Below, one piece after another: positions 43,626 to 56,017 of a DNA stretch of 64,000 nucleotides. The notes below the pieces were generated by a model. That model did no database searches. It was not told where the DNA came from and saw only the letters and a list, made by a program, of their open reading frames with translations. How positions within the stretch are numbered: position 1 is the first letter of the stretch; each line of letters starts with the position of its first letter. The position numbers and the translations under genes were made by a program. Source of the DNA: Rana temporaria (taxonomy: Eukaryota; Chordata; Amphibia; Anura; Ranidae); NCBI RefSeq assembly GCF_905171775.1, contig NC_053489.1:250605008-250669007 (forward strand). Direction: 5' to 3'.

Positions 43626-45198
43626 CCCGCTTGCCGTCTATCTAGCACACACTTACCCCATCCTGGTGGCGGGTCAAACTACGGGTGCCGGCGAGCTCCT
43701 GTGTCTGCCATGGTTCTCTGTCCTCCCATGTGTGTCTCCTACCGTTCAGTTAGGCGTCTAATCAGGGCGCCTGTGCCTTCAGCCAATCAGGTGATGGGTA
43801 TTTGATCCATGCCTCCTGATTGACTGAGACAAGATTTAGTGTTAGAAAAGCAAATATTTATTTGCTTTGCTAACACACCTGGATGGACTGCGAGTGCAAT
43901 GCTCTGCGATCACAGTCCACCTTTTTTGAAGCCTATTAGAGCCTATATCTCTAATCAGGTGCTTTAGAAAAACACCCCCCACCGCTGTAATTCAGGCGCC
44001 TGACTTCCGAAAGGGGCTGGTGTTAGATTTTAAATTTATTAATATTTATTATGAATTAAATGTTTCTGAATCATTGGTTTAAACATGGTAGCTTTTAAGG
44101 ACAAGGTCAGTATAGGATGACAGTACAGCTGTTATAGCGTAGGCCACATCTATTCTTGAAAGTCTTACATCAAGAAAGAGGGTGGAGATGTTACTTAAAT
44201 ATACACAAGTGGGTGTTACATTTGTGACAGAAGCTTGCCACCATCCTTAAAGCTAATCTATATGTGTAATTATGCTAAGTTTGGCTTTTAAACCTGTATA
44301 AGAACACATGTGGGTAGTGTAGTGAGAACGGAACCTCAGGGTCACCCGGCCTGACGGGGGTCTCAGGGTCATCGGACTCTGCAGAGAGATGGGGGTTGGA
44401 ACCCAACCTGCTAGAAGGGACTCTAGCCAGCAAAGATGTACCATCTATTTCCTCCTTCTGTAACTTTCTGAAGTATCAACCTGCATTGATGTTTTACCAA
44501 GCTGTAACAATGTAAGCATAGACTGTTTGTTCACTGTCCTTATCTGTGGAAGAATAAACATCGTATAATGAAGGAAACCAAGTTTGAATATTTTGGGAGC
44601 AACGCCTGGGAGAAGGAGAGTTTTGACACATCGCATGACACGTGTAAGAGGAATATGTCCCCTCTGTGTTCTCTTTGCTCTCTCTACCTCTCCCCCCTCC
44701 CCCTCATTTAACAGCTGAATGCTTGAATAGGGGGTGGCTACAGTGGCCATGGATAGATTCATGCAATGCATGTATCTATCCATTCTACATAGAGGGGTGG
44801 CATTACAGAGGGGGCAGCGCCTGTGCACCCCTAATGGATGCACCGCCACTGACACATGGGCAGAATGTCAGCCAGCATTTTTTGTACCGGCAAATGTCTC
44901 CCGACACTGTACTCATGTGTACAGGGCTTTATACTAGTGGTTTAAAGGGTGAAATGATTAAATCAGAGCTTTGGTTACCATATTAATTTTGTGGGGTTGT
45001 GCCCAGATTAGCAGGGACAAAAAGGCAGCATCAAAAATCAATAAATTCACTTGTCACTTTTATTTTTTATTTCAGGCACTGCAGGACATCGGTGGCATAA
45101 GAGGAAAGAAAAAAAACTAAGCAATTGAAATATTTCAGATCTATTTTCATTTTTAGTAAGTGATGGAGGGCAACAAAATGTTTTTCTTACATCTCTCA
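43626..45198. other. Unassigned sequence between the minisatellite and the V5 unit
   Basis: Noncoding repeat fragments (for example 44735-44855, related to 51800-51850). From about 44935 (tactagtggtttaaagggtg) it matches 57318 onward downstream of V6, marking a duplicated V5/V6-type unit. Confidence 0.5.
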
Positions 45199-45437
45199 GG
45201 GCCAGATTCACAGAGGAGATACGACGGCGTATCTCCTGATACACCGTCGTATCTCCTGTCGTATCTATGCGGCTGATTCATAGAATCAGTTCCGCATAGA
45301 TAGCCCTAAGATCCGACAGGTGTAATTGACTTACACCGTCAGATCTTAGGATGCAATACTTCGGCCGCCGCTGGGGGGAGCTGGGTATGCAAATGAGGAT
45401 TACGTTACACGGCCGCAATTCTACGAGAATCTGGCCC
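45199..45437. mobile_element. Short Harbinger-type MITE, copy C (239 bases)
   Basis: Starts GGGCCAGATTCACAGAGGAG and ends GAGAATCTGGCCC. The paralogous sequence near 58090 has no insertion. Confidence 0.85.
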
Positions 45438-45706
45438 TCTGATGCCTCTGTGTTCTGCACATCTGTAACAGACATGAGGGGTCCTACACTCTCGGTTATT
45501 TTGCATTGATTTTATTTGATGAATAATGCACCAGGGAGGGTGGGAACACCCCGAGGGTGAAGGGGACACCCAAAAAAAGACAAGTGGATGGAGTCAGATC
45601 CGTTTGTTAGTCCCACATCTGCTATAAAACAATTCTACAATATTGTCCTATCATAAACCTTCCTCTTATAAAAAGCAGCAGTGATTCACAGCATGTATTT
45701 GAGGAA

Positions 45707-45793
45707 ATAGTCACGTGATGTAACTGTGCTATAAAATGTCACATATGTACTCCCCACTGACAGATCAGATCATTCTCTGTGGTTTGCTGTGAC
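45707..45793 (+). promoter_or_regulatory. V5 promoter region: E-box and TATA-like motif
   Basis: CACGTG at 45712-45717, TATAAAA at 45730-45736, and a leader ATG 64 bases after the TATA-like box. The whole block from about 45640 is conserved at 58770-58917, with CACGTG at 58843-58848 and TATAAAA at 58861-58867. Confidence 0.55.
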
Positions 45794-46214
45794 ATGATGT
45801 GTGCTGCCAGTCTTCTTCATATAACCTTCATATCATTGTTTGGTGAGTAACTTAAAATAAGAATCATTAGCATTGCCATACAAATAAGCATCACCTTGCA
45901 AAAAAGTTAATTAATTGTCATTTTATTACAGTTATGATCCATGGCCAGACTGTTGACCAGCCTCTACCGTCTTTGCTGCTTTCAGAGGGAGATCCTTTAC
46001 ATATAAACTGTAATTTTACTTTATCTGGCACTCCTAACCTTTTCTGGTACACTCACTATCACAACAGAGGACTGGAGTTCCTACTAAATAATTATGGAGT
46101 AAAAGAAAACCGAGGTTTTACAGCCCAGCATGACAAAGAAAAAAGTACTTTTCATCTGACAAAAGCCAAGGCTGAGCTGTCTGACTCTGGTGTGTACTAT
46201 TGTGCAGTGAGTGA
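45794..46214 (+). CDS. T-cell receptor V segment V5 (TRAV-like), apparently functional
   Basis: The leader exon is 45794-45842 (starts MMCAASLLHITFISLF plus one base; the second ATG at 45797 is an alternative start) with GTGAGT donor. The intron is 89 bases ending TTATTACAG. The V exon is 45932-46214. First Cys lies in LHINCNFT, Trp in LFWYTHY, and the end of framework 3 is ELSDSGVYYCAVSD with second Cys. The YYCAVS ending is the pattern of mammalian TRAV segments. No stop or shift. It is a different subgroup from V1-V4: DSGVYYC instead of DSAVYLC. A large MITE starts about 75 bases after the RSS. Confidence 0.9.
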
Positions 46215-46253
46215 CACAGAGATCAAGATCTATGTAGCACCTGTCACTTATCT
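46215..46253 (+). promoter_or_regulatory. 23-RSS of V5
   Basis: Heptamer CACAGAG (46215-46221), 23-base spacer, nonamer CACTTATCT (46245-46253). The nonamer is poor against ACAAAAACC, the weakest of the six. Confidence 0.6.
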
Positions 46254-46326
46254 CTGTGTCACTGGGGTGGGTTTACTACCCTTACTAAGGAGTACAGAAT
46301 GTTCACTTAGCAAATCCAGCATCTAC

Positions 46327-47993
46327 TTAACCCCTTCCATACAGGGCATTTTTACCCCCTTCCTGCCCAGACCAATTTTTAGTTTTCAGCGCTGTTTCAC
46401 TTTGAATGACAATTGCGTGGTCATGCAACACTGTACCCAAACTAAATCTTTATGTTTTTCCCCCCCACAAATAGAGCTTTCGTTTGGTGGTATTTGATCA
46501 TCTCTGCGGTTTTAATTTTTTGCGCTATAAACAAAAGAAGAGCAACAATTAAAAAAAAAAAACACAATGGGGGTAATCCACAAAAGAGATACGACGGCGT
46601 ATCTACTGATCTACTGATAAGCCGCCGTATCCCTGTTTCTATCTTTGGAACTGATCCACAGAATCAGTTTCCAAGAGATAGACAGAAGATCCGACATGTG
46701 TAATTGAATTACACTGTCGGATCTTAAGGATGCAATTCTAGGCCGGCCGCTAGGTAGCGAGGCCGTTGCGGCCAGCCTAGAATATGCAAATAACCACTTA
46801 CGGCGATCCACGAATGTTCCGACGGGCCCGTCGCGCTAATTCTACGTCGTTTACGTCGAGTTACGCCGTGTAAAAATAGGGCTGAGTCCTATTTGACTAA
46901 GCCCCATTAAGTATGGGCGTCGTTCCCGCGTCGAAAATTCAAACTCTACGTCGTTTGCGTAAGACGTCCGTGAATGGCGCTGGACGCCATTTACGTTACC
47001 GTCTAAGCAAATGACGTTGGAGCGACGTCTGTTAGCGCAATGCATGCGCAGTACATCCGGCGCGGGAGCGCGCCTAATTTAAATGGGACTCGCCCATTTG
47101 AATTGGCCCGCCTTGCGCCGGACGGATTTAAGTTACACTGCCGCAAATTTCCAGGTAAGTGCTTTGTGGATCGCCACCTAACTTGGCAACTTTACGGCAG
47201 TGTAACTTAAATGGAAAAATGTATGTTGCGCTGGCTGGCTGTGGATCTGGCCCCATATTTTTTACTTTTTTATTTAATAAATATCACAATTTAAAAAAAA
47301 AAAAATTTTTTTTCCCTCAGTTTATGCCGATACATATTATTCTACATATTTTTGGTAAAAAAAATCGCAATAATCGTAAATTGATTGGTTTGCGCAAAAG
47401 TTATAGCGTCTACAAAATAGGTGATAGATTTATGGCATTTTTATTTTATTATTTTTTTTACTAGTATTGGCGGCGATTTGCGATTTTTTACTGTGACCGT
47501 GACATTGCGGTGAACACATCGGACACTTTTGACACGTTTTTGGGACCATTCACATTTATACAGCGATTAATGCTATAAATATGCATTGATTACTGTGTAA
47601 ATGTGACTGGCAGGGAAGGGGTTAACCACTAGGGGGCGTTAAAGGGGTTAATATGTTCCCTAAGGTGTGTTCTAACTGTAGGGGGGAGGGGACTCTCAAG
47701 GGGAGGAGACCGATGTGTGTTCCTCTGTACTGGGAACACACATTGGTCTCCTCACCGCTGACAGGAGGTGGATCTGTGTGTTTACACACACAGATCCACA
47801 CTCTGGCCGTGATTACCGGCAATCGCGGCCACCCGGCGGCAATCGCGGCCGCCGGGCACCCGCGCCGGATCACGAGCGCTGCCACGCGCGCCCTAGATCG
47901 CCTGGAACACAGGACGTCATATGACGTCCACCCGGATCGGCGAGGGGTTCCTGCCGCCGTCATTTCCCTATGGTGCGGTATGGAAGTGGTTAA
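46327..47993. mobile_element. TTAA-edged MITE with nested Harbinger MITE
   Basis: Starts TTAACCCCTTCCATACAGGG and ends CGGTATGGAAGTGGTTAA, matching 34332-35573. Nested insertion at 46569-47254. Noncoding. Confidence 0.85.
46569..47254. mobile_element. Harbinger-type MITE, copy D
   Basis: Starts GGGGGTAATCCACAAAAGAG and ends GTGGATCTGGCCCC. The surrounding MITE copy at 34570 (cacaatatttttt) is the empty site. Confidence 0.82.
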
Positions 47994-48549
47994 GTATAGC
48001 GTATATGGGTGTGGGTACCAAACATATTTCATGGTACCAGCATCCCACAATTTCTATTCAAATACAGATTAAAGCCACCCTGCCACAGTAAATGATCTGT
48101 GGCCAGGTGGCAAGCAGTTAAGTACATGTCTTTCTGGAGCTGCTTTGCTGATTCTTTTTTACATTTTTTGTTAGTGTTTCAGGTTACAAGCTAGAAGGAT
48201 TTACCTCAGTTAGTGGGCAGATCTTCAGCTGACAATTGGGTTTGTTACAGATTTTTCAGTGGGAATACAGCAAGCCAATGAGTGCAATCTTTTACTTTAC
48301 AGTATATTCATTCCCTATATTCAGATTTTCTCCCCTTCCCACTATACATGTGCAGAGTGTTTAATTCCCGAATCCGAATTCGGACGAATTATCCGTTATT
48401 CGGAAATTCGGATGTATCTGAATTTCCAGATTTCAATAGTAACGAATTTTAAACAAATCCAAAATAACGAAACAAAACTTTGGATGGAATTCAAATCAAA
48501 TTTGATCAGTTTTCCAATTCAATTCGAATTGTTTTTTTAAATTGAATCA
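47994..48549. other. Unassigned spacer
   Basis: Contains a repeat beginning near 48360 with repeated ttcgga/attcgg words (cgaatccgaattcggacg) leading into the AATAG repeats. No gene. Confidence 0.4.
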
Positions 48550-48912
48550 TTAAATTAGAATTTCCAAATACAGTAAAATACAATAGAAAATAAAGGAATA
48601 GGATACAAAAGAATATAATATAATAGAAAATAAAGGAATAGAAAAGAATAGAGTAAGACAGAACAAAATGGAATATAAAAAAAAGAACAGGATAAAATAG
48701 AATAGAAAACAAAGGAATAGAATAGAAACAAATAGAATAGAAAAGAATAGAATAGAAAAGAATATAATCCTCTTCTGAAATTCGAATTACATAGAGAATA
48801 AATTTGAATTGGAATAGCATAGAAAATAATAGATTACAATAGAATAGAAAATAAAAGCATAAATTAAAATACAAAATAATAGAATAGAATAGAAAAAAAA
48901 TACTACTACTAC
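48550..48912. repeat. AATAG-type simple repeat, copy 1
   Basis: Degenerate (AATAGAATAGAAAA)n with a conserved island (cctcttctgaaattcgaattacata), ending in (tac)n aatactgta. The whole structure recurs at 49965-50360. Confidence 0.9.
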
Positions 48913-49409
48913 TAATACTGTAAAAGTCCACATGCTGTGCTAAACTGGAAATTGGCAAACATTCTTTCAAAAGGAGGGAAAAATAAAATCCCTTCACCAG
49001 CTTCAGTGTGTAAAGAAAAGCACACCACACCACAATGTCAATCCAATCTCCTTTCGAGAAATGAATGAAAAGCAGGCATATATCAAACAACTCAGCAATG
49101 GTTCCAGTTCCACTCTCTGGTCAGATGACTTGGTATGGCTCAATCATATGGAAAGGACTTGCATCTAACAGCGCTCTTAGGCATCCAAATAGCCAGGACA
49201 TCCAGCAACCAGGTGTATCCCAAAAACGTTTTCTTCCAAACATGAGGATAACATCACCAGCGAAGGAATAAAGCAGCACATAGTGAAGCCCGCACAGTAA
49301 GCCAAAAACAGAACATCCAAGGTTTAAAAATGTCCACGGCTCTCAGTGTGTTTGTGTCTCCGCCCGACTAACATGTTTCATCCTATGGGACATCATCAGA
49401 GGTGTGGCC
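48913..49409. other. Unassigned spacer
   Basis: No gene. Its end (catgtttcatcctatgggacatcatcagagg) resembles the tails of other interspersed repeats in the window. Confidence 0.4.
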
Positions 49410-49895
49410 TTAAAGCGGATGTGCCACTAAACAAATATATTAAAAGCCAGCAGCTACAAATACTGCAGCTGCTGACTTTTAATATAAGGACACTTACCTG
49501 TCCTGGAGTCCAGCGGTGATCGCAGCAGATGACGAGCCGATCGCTCGTCACCCTGCTGCTCCCCCCTCCATCCACGGTGAGGGAACCAGGAAGTGAAGCG
49601 CTCCGGCTTCACTGCCCGGTTCCCTACGGCGCATGCGCGAGTCGCGCTGCGCCCGCCGATTGGCTCCCGCTGTGTGCTGGGAGCCGAGTGTTCCCAGCAT
49701 ACAACGGGGGACGGACGGGAAGGGAAAAAAAAACCTGTCCTTTGCCCGTATCGTAGGGCCGGAAGTGGGTGCAGATACCTGTCTGTAGACAGGTATCTGC
49801 ACCCCCCTCCCCCCTGAAAGGTGTCAAATGTGACACCGGAGGGGGGGAGGGTGCCGATCAGCGGGACTCCACTTTAGAGTGGAGATCCGCTTTAA
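49410..49895. mobile_element. TTAA-edged MITE, 486 bases
   Basis: Ends TTAAAGCGGATGTGCCAC and GGAGATCCGCTTTAA form an 11-base perfect inverted repeat (TTAAAGCGGAT). GC-rich interior, noncoding. Confidence 0.82.
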
Positions 49896-49964
49896 GACAC
49901 AAGCATGCCTATTTATACGATTCATGAATGATGTATTTTCTAATTCAATTCAAAAAAAAAATTA

Positions 49965-50360
49965 ATTTTAATTTCCGAATACAATAAAATAGAATAGAAA
50001 TAAAGGAACACAGTACAAAATAATAAAATAGCATACAAGAGAATATAATAGAATGGAATAGAACAGAAAATAAAGGAATATAATAGATAATAAAGGAATA
50101 TAAAAGAATAGATTAAGACAGAACAAAATGGAATAGAAAATAAAAGGACAGGCTATAATACAATAGAAAATAAAGGAATAGAAAAGAAAATAATATATTC
50201 CTCTGCTGAAATTCGAATCACATATAGAGTACATTTGAATTGGAATGGAATAGAAAAGAATAGACTAGAATAGAATAGAGAATAAAAGCTTAGATTAGAA
50301 TATAAAATAATACAATAGAATAGAAAAAATAACAATAAATACTACTACTACTAATACTGT
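49965..50360. repeat. AATAG-type simple repeat, copy 2
   Basis: Second copy of the structure at 48550-48912, including the gaaattcgaatcacata island and the terminal tac repeats, with many small differences. Confidence 0.9.
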
Positions 50361-50567
50361 ACAAAAACATCTGTATGACTAGTGTCCCATCAACATCTGT
50401 CTCGGTGTGTACCAGCGCACTCCAAAACACCTGTTATAGTGTACCATTGCATAAAACCTCTGTAATACTAGTGTCCCAGCAACATCCAATGTGAAAGCTG
50501 AAATATGGCTCAGGCAGGAAAGAAGTGTCCAGTATTCAGGTGTTACAATAAAACAGATACAGTATCT

Positions 50568-51503
50568 CACAAAAGTGAGTACACCCCTCACATTTTTGTA
50601 AATATTTTATTATATCTTTTCGTGTGACAACACTGAAGAAATGACACTTTGCTACAATGCAAAGTAGTGAGTGTACAGCTTGTAGAAAGGTGTAAATTGT
50701 CTGTCCCGTCAAAATAACTCAACACATTAATGCCATTAATGTCTAAACTGCTGGCAACAAAATTAAGTGCACCCCTAAGTGAAATAATCCTAATTGGACA
50801 GCCATGCAGACTAATTTGATGCAGTGTGCAGCATATGGTCTGAGCACTGACAGGCTGAACCCCCCACCCCTTCAACCTCTGCAGCAATGTTGGCAGCACT
50901 CATACATCTATTTCCCAAAGACAACCTCTGAATATGATGCTGAGCACGTGCACTCAACTTCTTTGGTCGACTATGGCGAGGCCTGTTCTGAGTGGAACCT
51001 GTCCTGTTAAACTGCTGTATGGTCTTTCTGCAACTCAGTTTCGGGGTCTTGACAACCTTCTTATAGCCTAGGCCATCTTTATTTAGAGCAACAATTCTTT
51101 TTTTCAGATCCTCAGTGAGTTCTTTGCCATGAGGTGCCATGTTGAACTTCCAGTGACCAGTATGAGAGAGTGAGAGCGATAACACCAAATTTAACACACC
51201 TGCTCCCTATCCACACCCCAGACCTTGTAACACTAACAAGTCACATGACACCGGGGTGGGAAAATGGCTAATCGGGCCCAATTTGGACATTTTCACTTAG
51301 AGGTGCACTTTTGTTACCAGCAGTTTAGACATTAATGGCTGTGTGTTGAGTTATTTTGAGGGGACAGCAAATGTACACTGCTATATAAGCTGTACACTCA
51401 CTACTTTACATTGTAGCAAAGTGTAATTTCTTCAGTGTTGAAAAGATATAATAAAATATTTGCAAAAATATGAAGGGTGTACTCACTTTTGTGACATACT
51501 GTA
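50568..51503 (-). mobile_element. Tc1-like transposon, internally deleted
   Basis: Inverted-repeat ends tacagtatctcacaaaagtg and cacttttgtgacatactgta. The minus-strand frame from 51140 encodes the paired helix-turn-helix N-terminus (MAPHGKELTEDLKKRIVALN, RKTIQQFNRTG, then ARAQHHIQRLSLGNRCMSAA). The DDE domain is deleted, so it is inactive. Confidence 0.87.
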
Positions 51504-52129
51504 TGTGCATTGTTGTGGTGGTGCGTCCATAGAGGGCGCAGGAGCGCCGCCCCCTCTCTCTCCTGCACCTCCACTGATCAACAATACATATAAGAAAAGA
51601 AATGGCTGCACATCCAGGAATTCCGATTTTCCTTTAATTGTTCAAAGTGATAACACCAAAGACACCAACACAAGTTCACGTAGACGCGCTTCACACAAAC
51701 ATCTTGTGCTTAATGATGGTAATAATTAAGCACTACGAGATATTCCACCCTTAGGTTATCAGCATACACCTGGAGCAGTGGCTCTTTTTCTTTGTAGATC
51801 AACAATACATAGATTCATGCACTGCACTGCGCTGCCGCCCACTATTCAGATGGCCGGCCCCCTGATGAGCGCCGGCCATCTGAATAACGTCAGCTGGTGG
51901 GCTTTGGAAGTGCCTATCGGCTTCCAAATAGTTATCCAGGGGACGCACGGGGGGTGCGTTCCCTGGTTAACACTGACAGGCGTCTCAGCCAATCAGGTTC
52001 ACCGATTCTGGTTACCAGTAACCTGATTGGCTGAAGCGTCTTCGAGGACGGGAGAAGACATCGAGGGACGGTGGAAGCAGGATGGCTGACCCCAGAAAGG
52101 TAAGTGCCGGGGCGGGGGGGGGGGATTTT
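51504..52129. other. Repeat fragments
   Basis: A foldback with gatggccggccccctgatga ... cgccggccatctgaat (about 51848-51895) and fragments shared with 44735-44855. No gene. Confidence 0.45.
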
Positions 52130-52330
52130 ACAGGGCACAGTGGCAGCATTTTACAGGGCACAGTGGCAAAAATGTATGGGCACAGTGGCTACAATTGATG
52201 GGAACAGTGGCGGCAATTGATGGGCACAATGGTGACAATTAATGGGCACAGTGGTGACAATTGATGGCACAGTGGTGACAATTGATGGCACAGTGGTAAC
52301 AATTGATGTCACAGTGGCTGCGTTTGATGG
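52130..52330. repeat. Minisatellite of ggcacagtggtgacaattgat type
   Basis: About ten imperfect units of roughly 20 bases. The open minus-strand frame over it is a repeat artefact. Confidence 0.9.
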
Positions 52331-52929
52331 CATGGCACAGGAGTGGCATCAACATCTGTCACAGCGGACCTATGCTCAAAAACATCTATAGTAGTAGTAG
52401 TGAGTGTCCAATTAACATCTGTCCGAGTCTACCAGTGCAACCAATCAGCTGTCACAGCGGGCATGTTCCAGTGTACAAAAACATCTGTACGACTAGTGTC
52501 CCATCAACATCTGTCTCAGTGTGTACCAGCGCACACCAAAACATCTGTCTAATGTGAATGAAATGTTTATTAATGCGTTTGAAATGCTTTCTAATGTGGT
52601 TGAATTGTTTTCTAATGCCATTGAAATATTTATTAATGCGGTTGAAATGTTTTCTAGATACTCCTCGACACAATCACCACTGTACCCTATACTAGGAAAC
52701 CCTAGTTTCCAACCGGGTATGTAAAAGGGAGCGTTCAGCAAACTGGAAGAGAAGGGATGCTTTCAAGCATCACACTTCTTGCAAGCGGAGACCTGGCCAA
52801 CAATTGCAACATTGACAGGAGGATATTATGAAATAAACTCCTGGCAAGCATTGCAACTTCGCAATTTTTTGGGAACTTTAGGTCCACCAAATAAACTTTA
52901 GACGTCAACTTACCACATTTGAATTATAT
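52331..52929. other. Noncoding, partly repeated from 50.4 kb
   Basis: 52480-52550 (gtacgactagtgtcccatcaacatctgtctc) matches 50372-50440. No gene. Confidence 0.45.
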
Positions 52930-53875
52930 TGTGAAGAGAAAGAACCCCTTCATAGGATGATCTCTAAGATGTATAGGCTCTTAAATACCCCGCTAGAGGA
53001 GTTTGTGATGCCAACTATTAGTAAATGGGAGAGAGATCTGAATAAGACCTTTAACTTAACTCAGCGCAGGAACATTATTTATTTAGCATTAAAACTCGTC
53101 AATATGCACGCGAATACAGGAATCAAATTACAAACTGTTAAACCGATGGTATTATACCCCGGCGAGGCTTCGTACATTTTTGGCAGAGGTTTCAGATAGA
53201 TGTTGGTGATGTGGAAAAGTGGAAAGGAACTTTGTTTCATATTTTTTGGTCCTGCGCTGAGATTAGGAAATATTGGCTAGAGGTTGTGCTGGAGAGACTC
53301 TCCAGTACAACTGGAAAGACTCTAGACCACCTTCTGTGGCAAGGTGGCTTAATAAGGTTAGAGAGATTGGAGCCATGAAAGACTTGGTACATTCGGCTCA
53401 AAAGGAAAAATATGTCCAAACATGGTCAGTATGGGACTGATTCGTATATTCAGAGGAAGGGAAGAGAAACATGGAAGATAGAACGGGAGAGGGAAGCCCG
53501 CCTGCATAGGGAATACAAAACCCATACATTTCGTTGCAAAGGGAGGAAAGGGGGAGGGAGGTTTTTTTTTTGGTGTGTTTAGCAGGGTTTGGGCTATTTA
53601 GTAAAAAATTATTAAAGGGAGGATTACAGATGTAGGTAAGGAGTGAGAACCTAGGAATAAACCATGTGGTATTTGGATTTTAACTCAGGTAAATTATAAG
53701 AGTATGATTTGTGAATGCCTAGGTAAAGATGGAGGAACTTTAGGCCAACATAAAACGCAATAAAGTATAAAAAAGAATGTATTTGTAATAGTTGGAATGT
53801 GATGTAATCATGTATTCTCTACCACCCTTTATGTAAATAAAGAATTTGAAAAAAATAAATAAAAAAATTCTAATG
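52930..53875 (+). pseudogene. L1/Tx1-clade ORF2 C-terminus and 3' tail
   Basis: 5'-truncated LINE relic. The + strand encodes KWERDLNKTF and then, after frameshifts, RWYYTPARLRTF and a cysteine/His-Trp motif (CGKVERNFV followed by HIFWSCAEIRKYW-like sequence), the typical C-terminal region after the RT in L1/Tx1 elements. Stops are frequent. The 3' end near 53838-53875 (aataaagaatttgaaaaaaataaataaaaaa) looks like a polyadenylated tail. It could belong to the same family as the LINE at 1-5165, but the parts preserved do not overlap enough to compare. Confidence 0.8.
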
Positions 53876-54724
53876 CGTTCAAAATGTAATATACATATAT
53901 GAAACCAATTGATTTAAACACATTTAAAAAATCAAACAAAATTAAAATAGTTAATTAATAAATCAAAACAAAACATTTGTTTTTGTTTTGCACATGTCTA
54001 CTGCCCACCCCTTTCTTTGCTCTATTTTCTCTATGTCATGGTCAATTTGGAAAGGGTAATGTTGCCCACTTTGTGGATGGTCAGTGTTTGGTAAATTGGA
54101 CGTTTCTGGAATGACAGAAGCCCCAATTTTAGCAAATTTTGAATGGGAGCAAAGTAACTCCCCCATTCCCCACTAACTTTAGCGTAGTGCCCATGCTGAA
54201 AGCAAGGGGGCGCTACATACTCCCCCCACCTGAAATGACACTGTCCCCAGTGTCCTAAAGCATTCAAGCCCGAATGCTGGCCTGGTACTTGCTAACAGAT
54301 AGAAAAAAAGGAGGAAAAGAAGAAAGGACAGGAATCACACATTGCATTACTGGCAGGGTTCTGTGAACTACACCTGCCATACACTCCACACTCCTCTCCT
54401 GTACATATTACCCACCCCCATACATTCCGCACTCCTGTCCTGTACATATTACCCACCTCCATACACTCCGCACTCCTCTCCTGTACATACTACTCACCAC
54501 CATACACTCTTCATTCCCTGTTTAACATTGCCACATTCTGCACTATATCAGTAATGTCAGACTCTCTTTAACAACACCCCCTTTAAGTCAATATTTAGCG
54601 CAATTTAAGACATGTCCACTGTTCACCACGACACGCTTTGCGTGCCATATTGTTGTTCTTCTTGATGCCTAGGGCCCACTTTCGATCTTGTACACAGGCC
54701 CGCTTATTTCATGATACGCCCCTG
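53876..54724. other. Unassigned spacer with a short tandem repeat
   Basis: 54355-54520 contains about three 60-base units (cctgtacatattacccacc-catacactcc-gcactcctctc). No gene. Confidence 0.55.
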
Positions 54725-55330
54725 CCCCAGAGGGGTCCCTGAATGGCAGTTTGGAAATGTGGTCACCCTACTCCTGGGTCTATGGCTATGAGCTGTAAAC
54801 GATGGCCCAGTCGTCCCAATGGAAGTCACCTGGTTCTCATTGCCAGAAGGAGGTGCAATAAAGTCGCAGCAAGATCAGAGAATGTTAACTGTGTTTTTAA
54901 ATGGGAAGGTGTTGTCCATAACGAGTATGCTCCTCCAGGCCAAACATATAATAGGGAGTACTACCACTATGCTCTTTGATGGATGCAATACGATGAAAAC
55001 GGCTGCAGCTATGGGCAACTGGTGTTTGTCGGCCTCATCATGACAACGTGCCTGCCCATGCATCATATCTCAAGCAGAGTTTTTTTGGTGAAACATCAAA
55101 TCAGCCCCCCTACAGCCTAGATTTGTCACCCTGCAATGTCTGGCTTGACCCAAAACTAAAATCACCTCTGAAAGGGAAGAGATTTCAAATTGCAATGAGA
55201 TTCAGGAAAACATGTTGAGACAACATAACAAAAGATTTTGCAGAGTGTTCTGAAAAGTGAAATAGACACTGGGAGAACTGTGTGGGATCTCAAAGTGCCT
55301 ACTTTGAAGAGAACCAAGGCTTAATTTTCC
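54725..55330 (+). pseudogene. mariner-type transposase relic
   Basis: The + strand gives, across several frames, MLTVFLNGK, then WEGVVHNEYAPPGQTYNREYY (the mariner block after the first Asp), and then PKLKSPLKGKRFQ near 55150-55190. The order and spacing match the second half of a mariner transposase, with many stops and shifts and no inverted repeats recognised. Clearly inactive and older than the Tc1 copies. Confidence 0.8.
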
Positions 55331-55340
55331 TATGTACAAT

Positions 55341-56017
55341 GGGCCAAATCCTCAGCCAGGCGGCGTAACTTAACTTTTTCCATTTAAGTTACACCGCCGC
55401 AAATTTCCCAAGTTAGTGCCCGATCCACAAAGCACTTACCTGGGAATTTGCAGCGGTGTAACTTAAATTCCGGCGGCGCAAGGCGTTCCTCTTCAAATGG
55501 GGGCGATTCCCATTTAAATGAGGCGCGCTCCCGCGCCGGCCGTACTGCGCATGCGTCATTTTCCCGACGTGCATAGCGCAAAATTACGTTACGCTGTGCT
55601 TTGTGGATCGCGTCGGGTCAATAAAGTTGCGCCGAAAAAAAAAAAGATACGGCGGGAAAAAAAAAATTCAGATTTAAAAAAAAATCGCGTCGCTGGACAG
55701 AAAGGTCTGCTTTTACATGGTGTATTAACTTTACACCTTGTAAAAGCAGCCCTAATTTTGCGTATGCAAACTAAAACTTACGGAGAAAAAACGTAAGTGC
55801 TAATTTGCATACCCGAGGCGGCATTTCAACACGAAATGCCCCCAGCGGCGAATGCGGTAATGCATCCTAACATCCGGCAGTGTAAGTCCCTTACACATGC
55901 CGGATCTTCTCCCTAACTATGGAAAACTGATTCTGTGGATCAGTTCCATAGTTAGGAACAGGGATACGACGGCGTAACAGCAGTTACGCCGTCGTATCCC
56001 TTTTGTGGATTTGGCCC
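55341..56017. mobile_element. Harbinger-type MITE, copy E
   Basis: Starts GGGCCAAATCCTCAGCC and ends GTGGATTTGGCCC, flanked by AAT at 55338-55340 and 56018-56020. It carries cggcggcgcaaggcg-type sequence and its complement. Noncoding. Confidence 0.85.

Noticed and set aside
42401..43645. 414-codon + strand open frame and its sister frames
   Set aside because: They are translations of the 20-base minisatellite in three frames, with no start context, domain or conservation.
48506..49090. 194-codon minus-strand frame rich in Phe, Tyr and Leu (and 49968-50335)
   Set aside because: Translation of the AATAG repeat; resembles a membrane protein only because of base composition.
52151..52333. 60-codon minus-strand VTTVPSI repeat frame
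   Set aside because: Minisatellite artefact.
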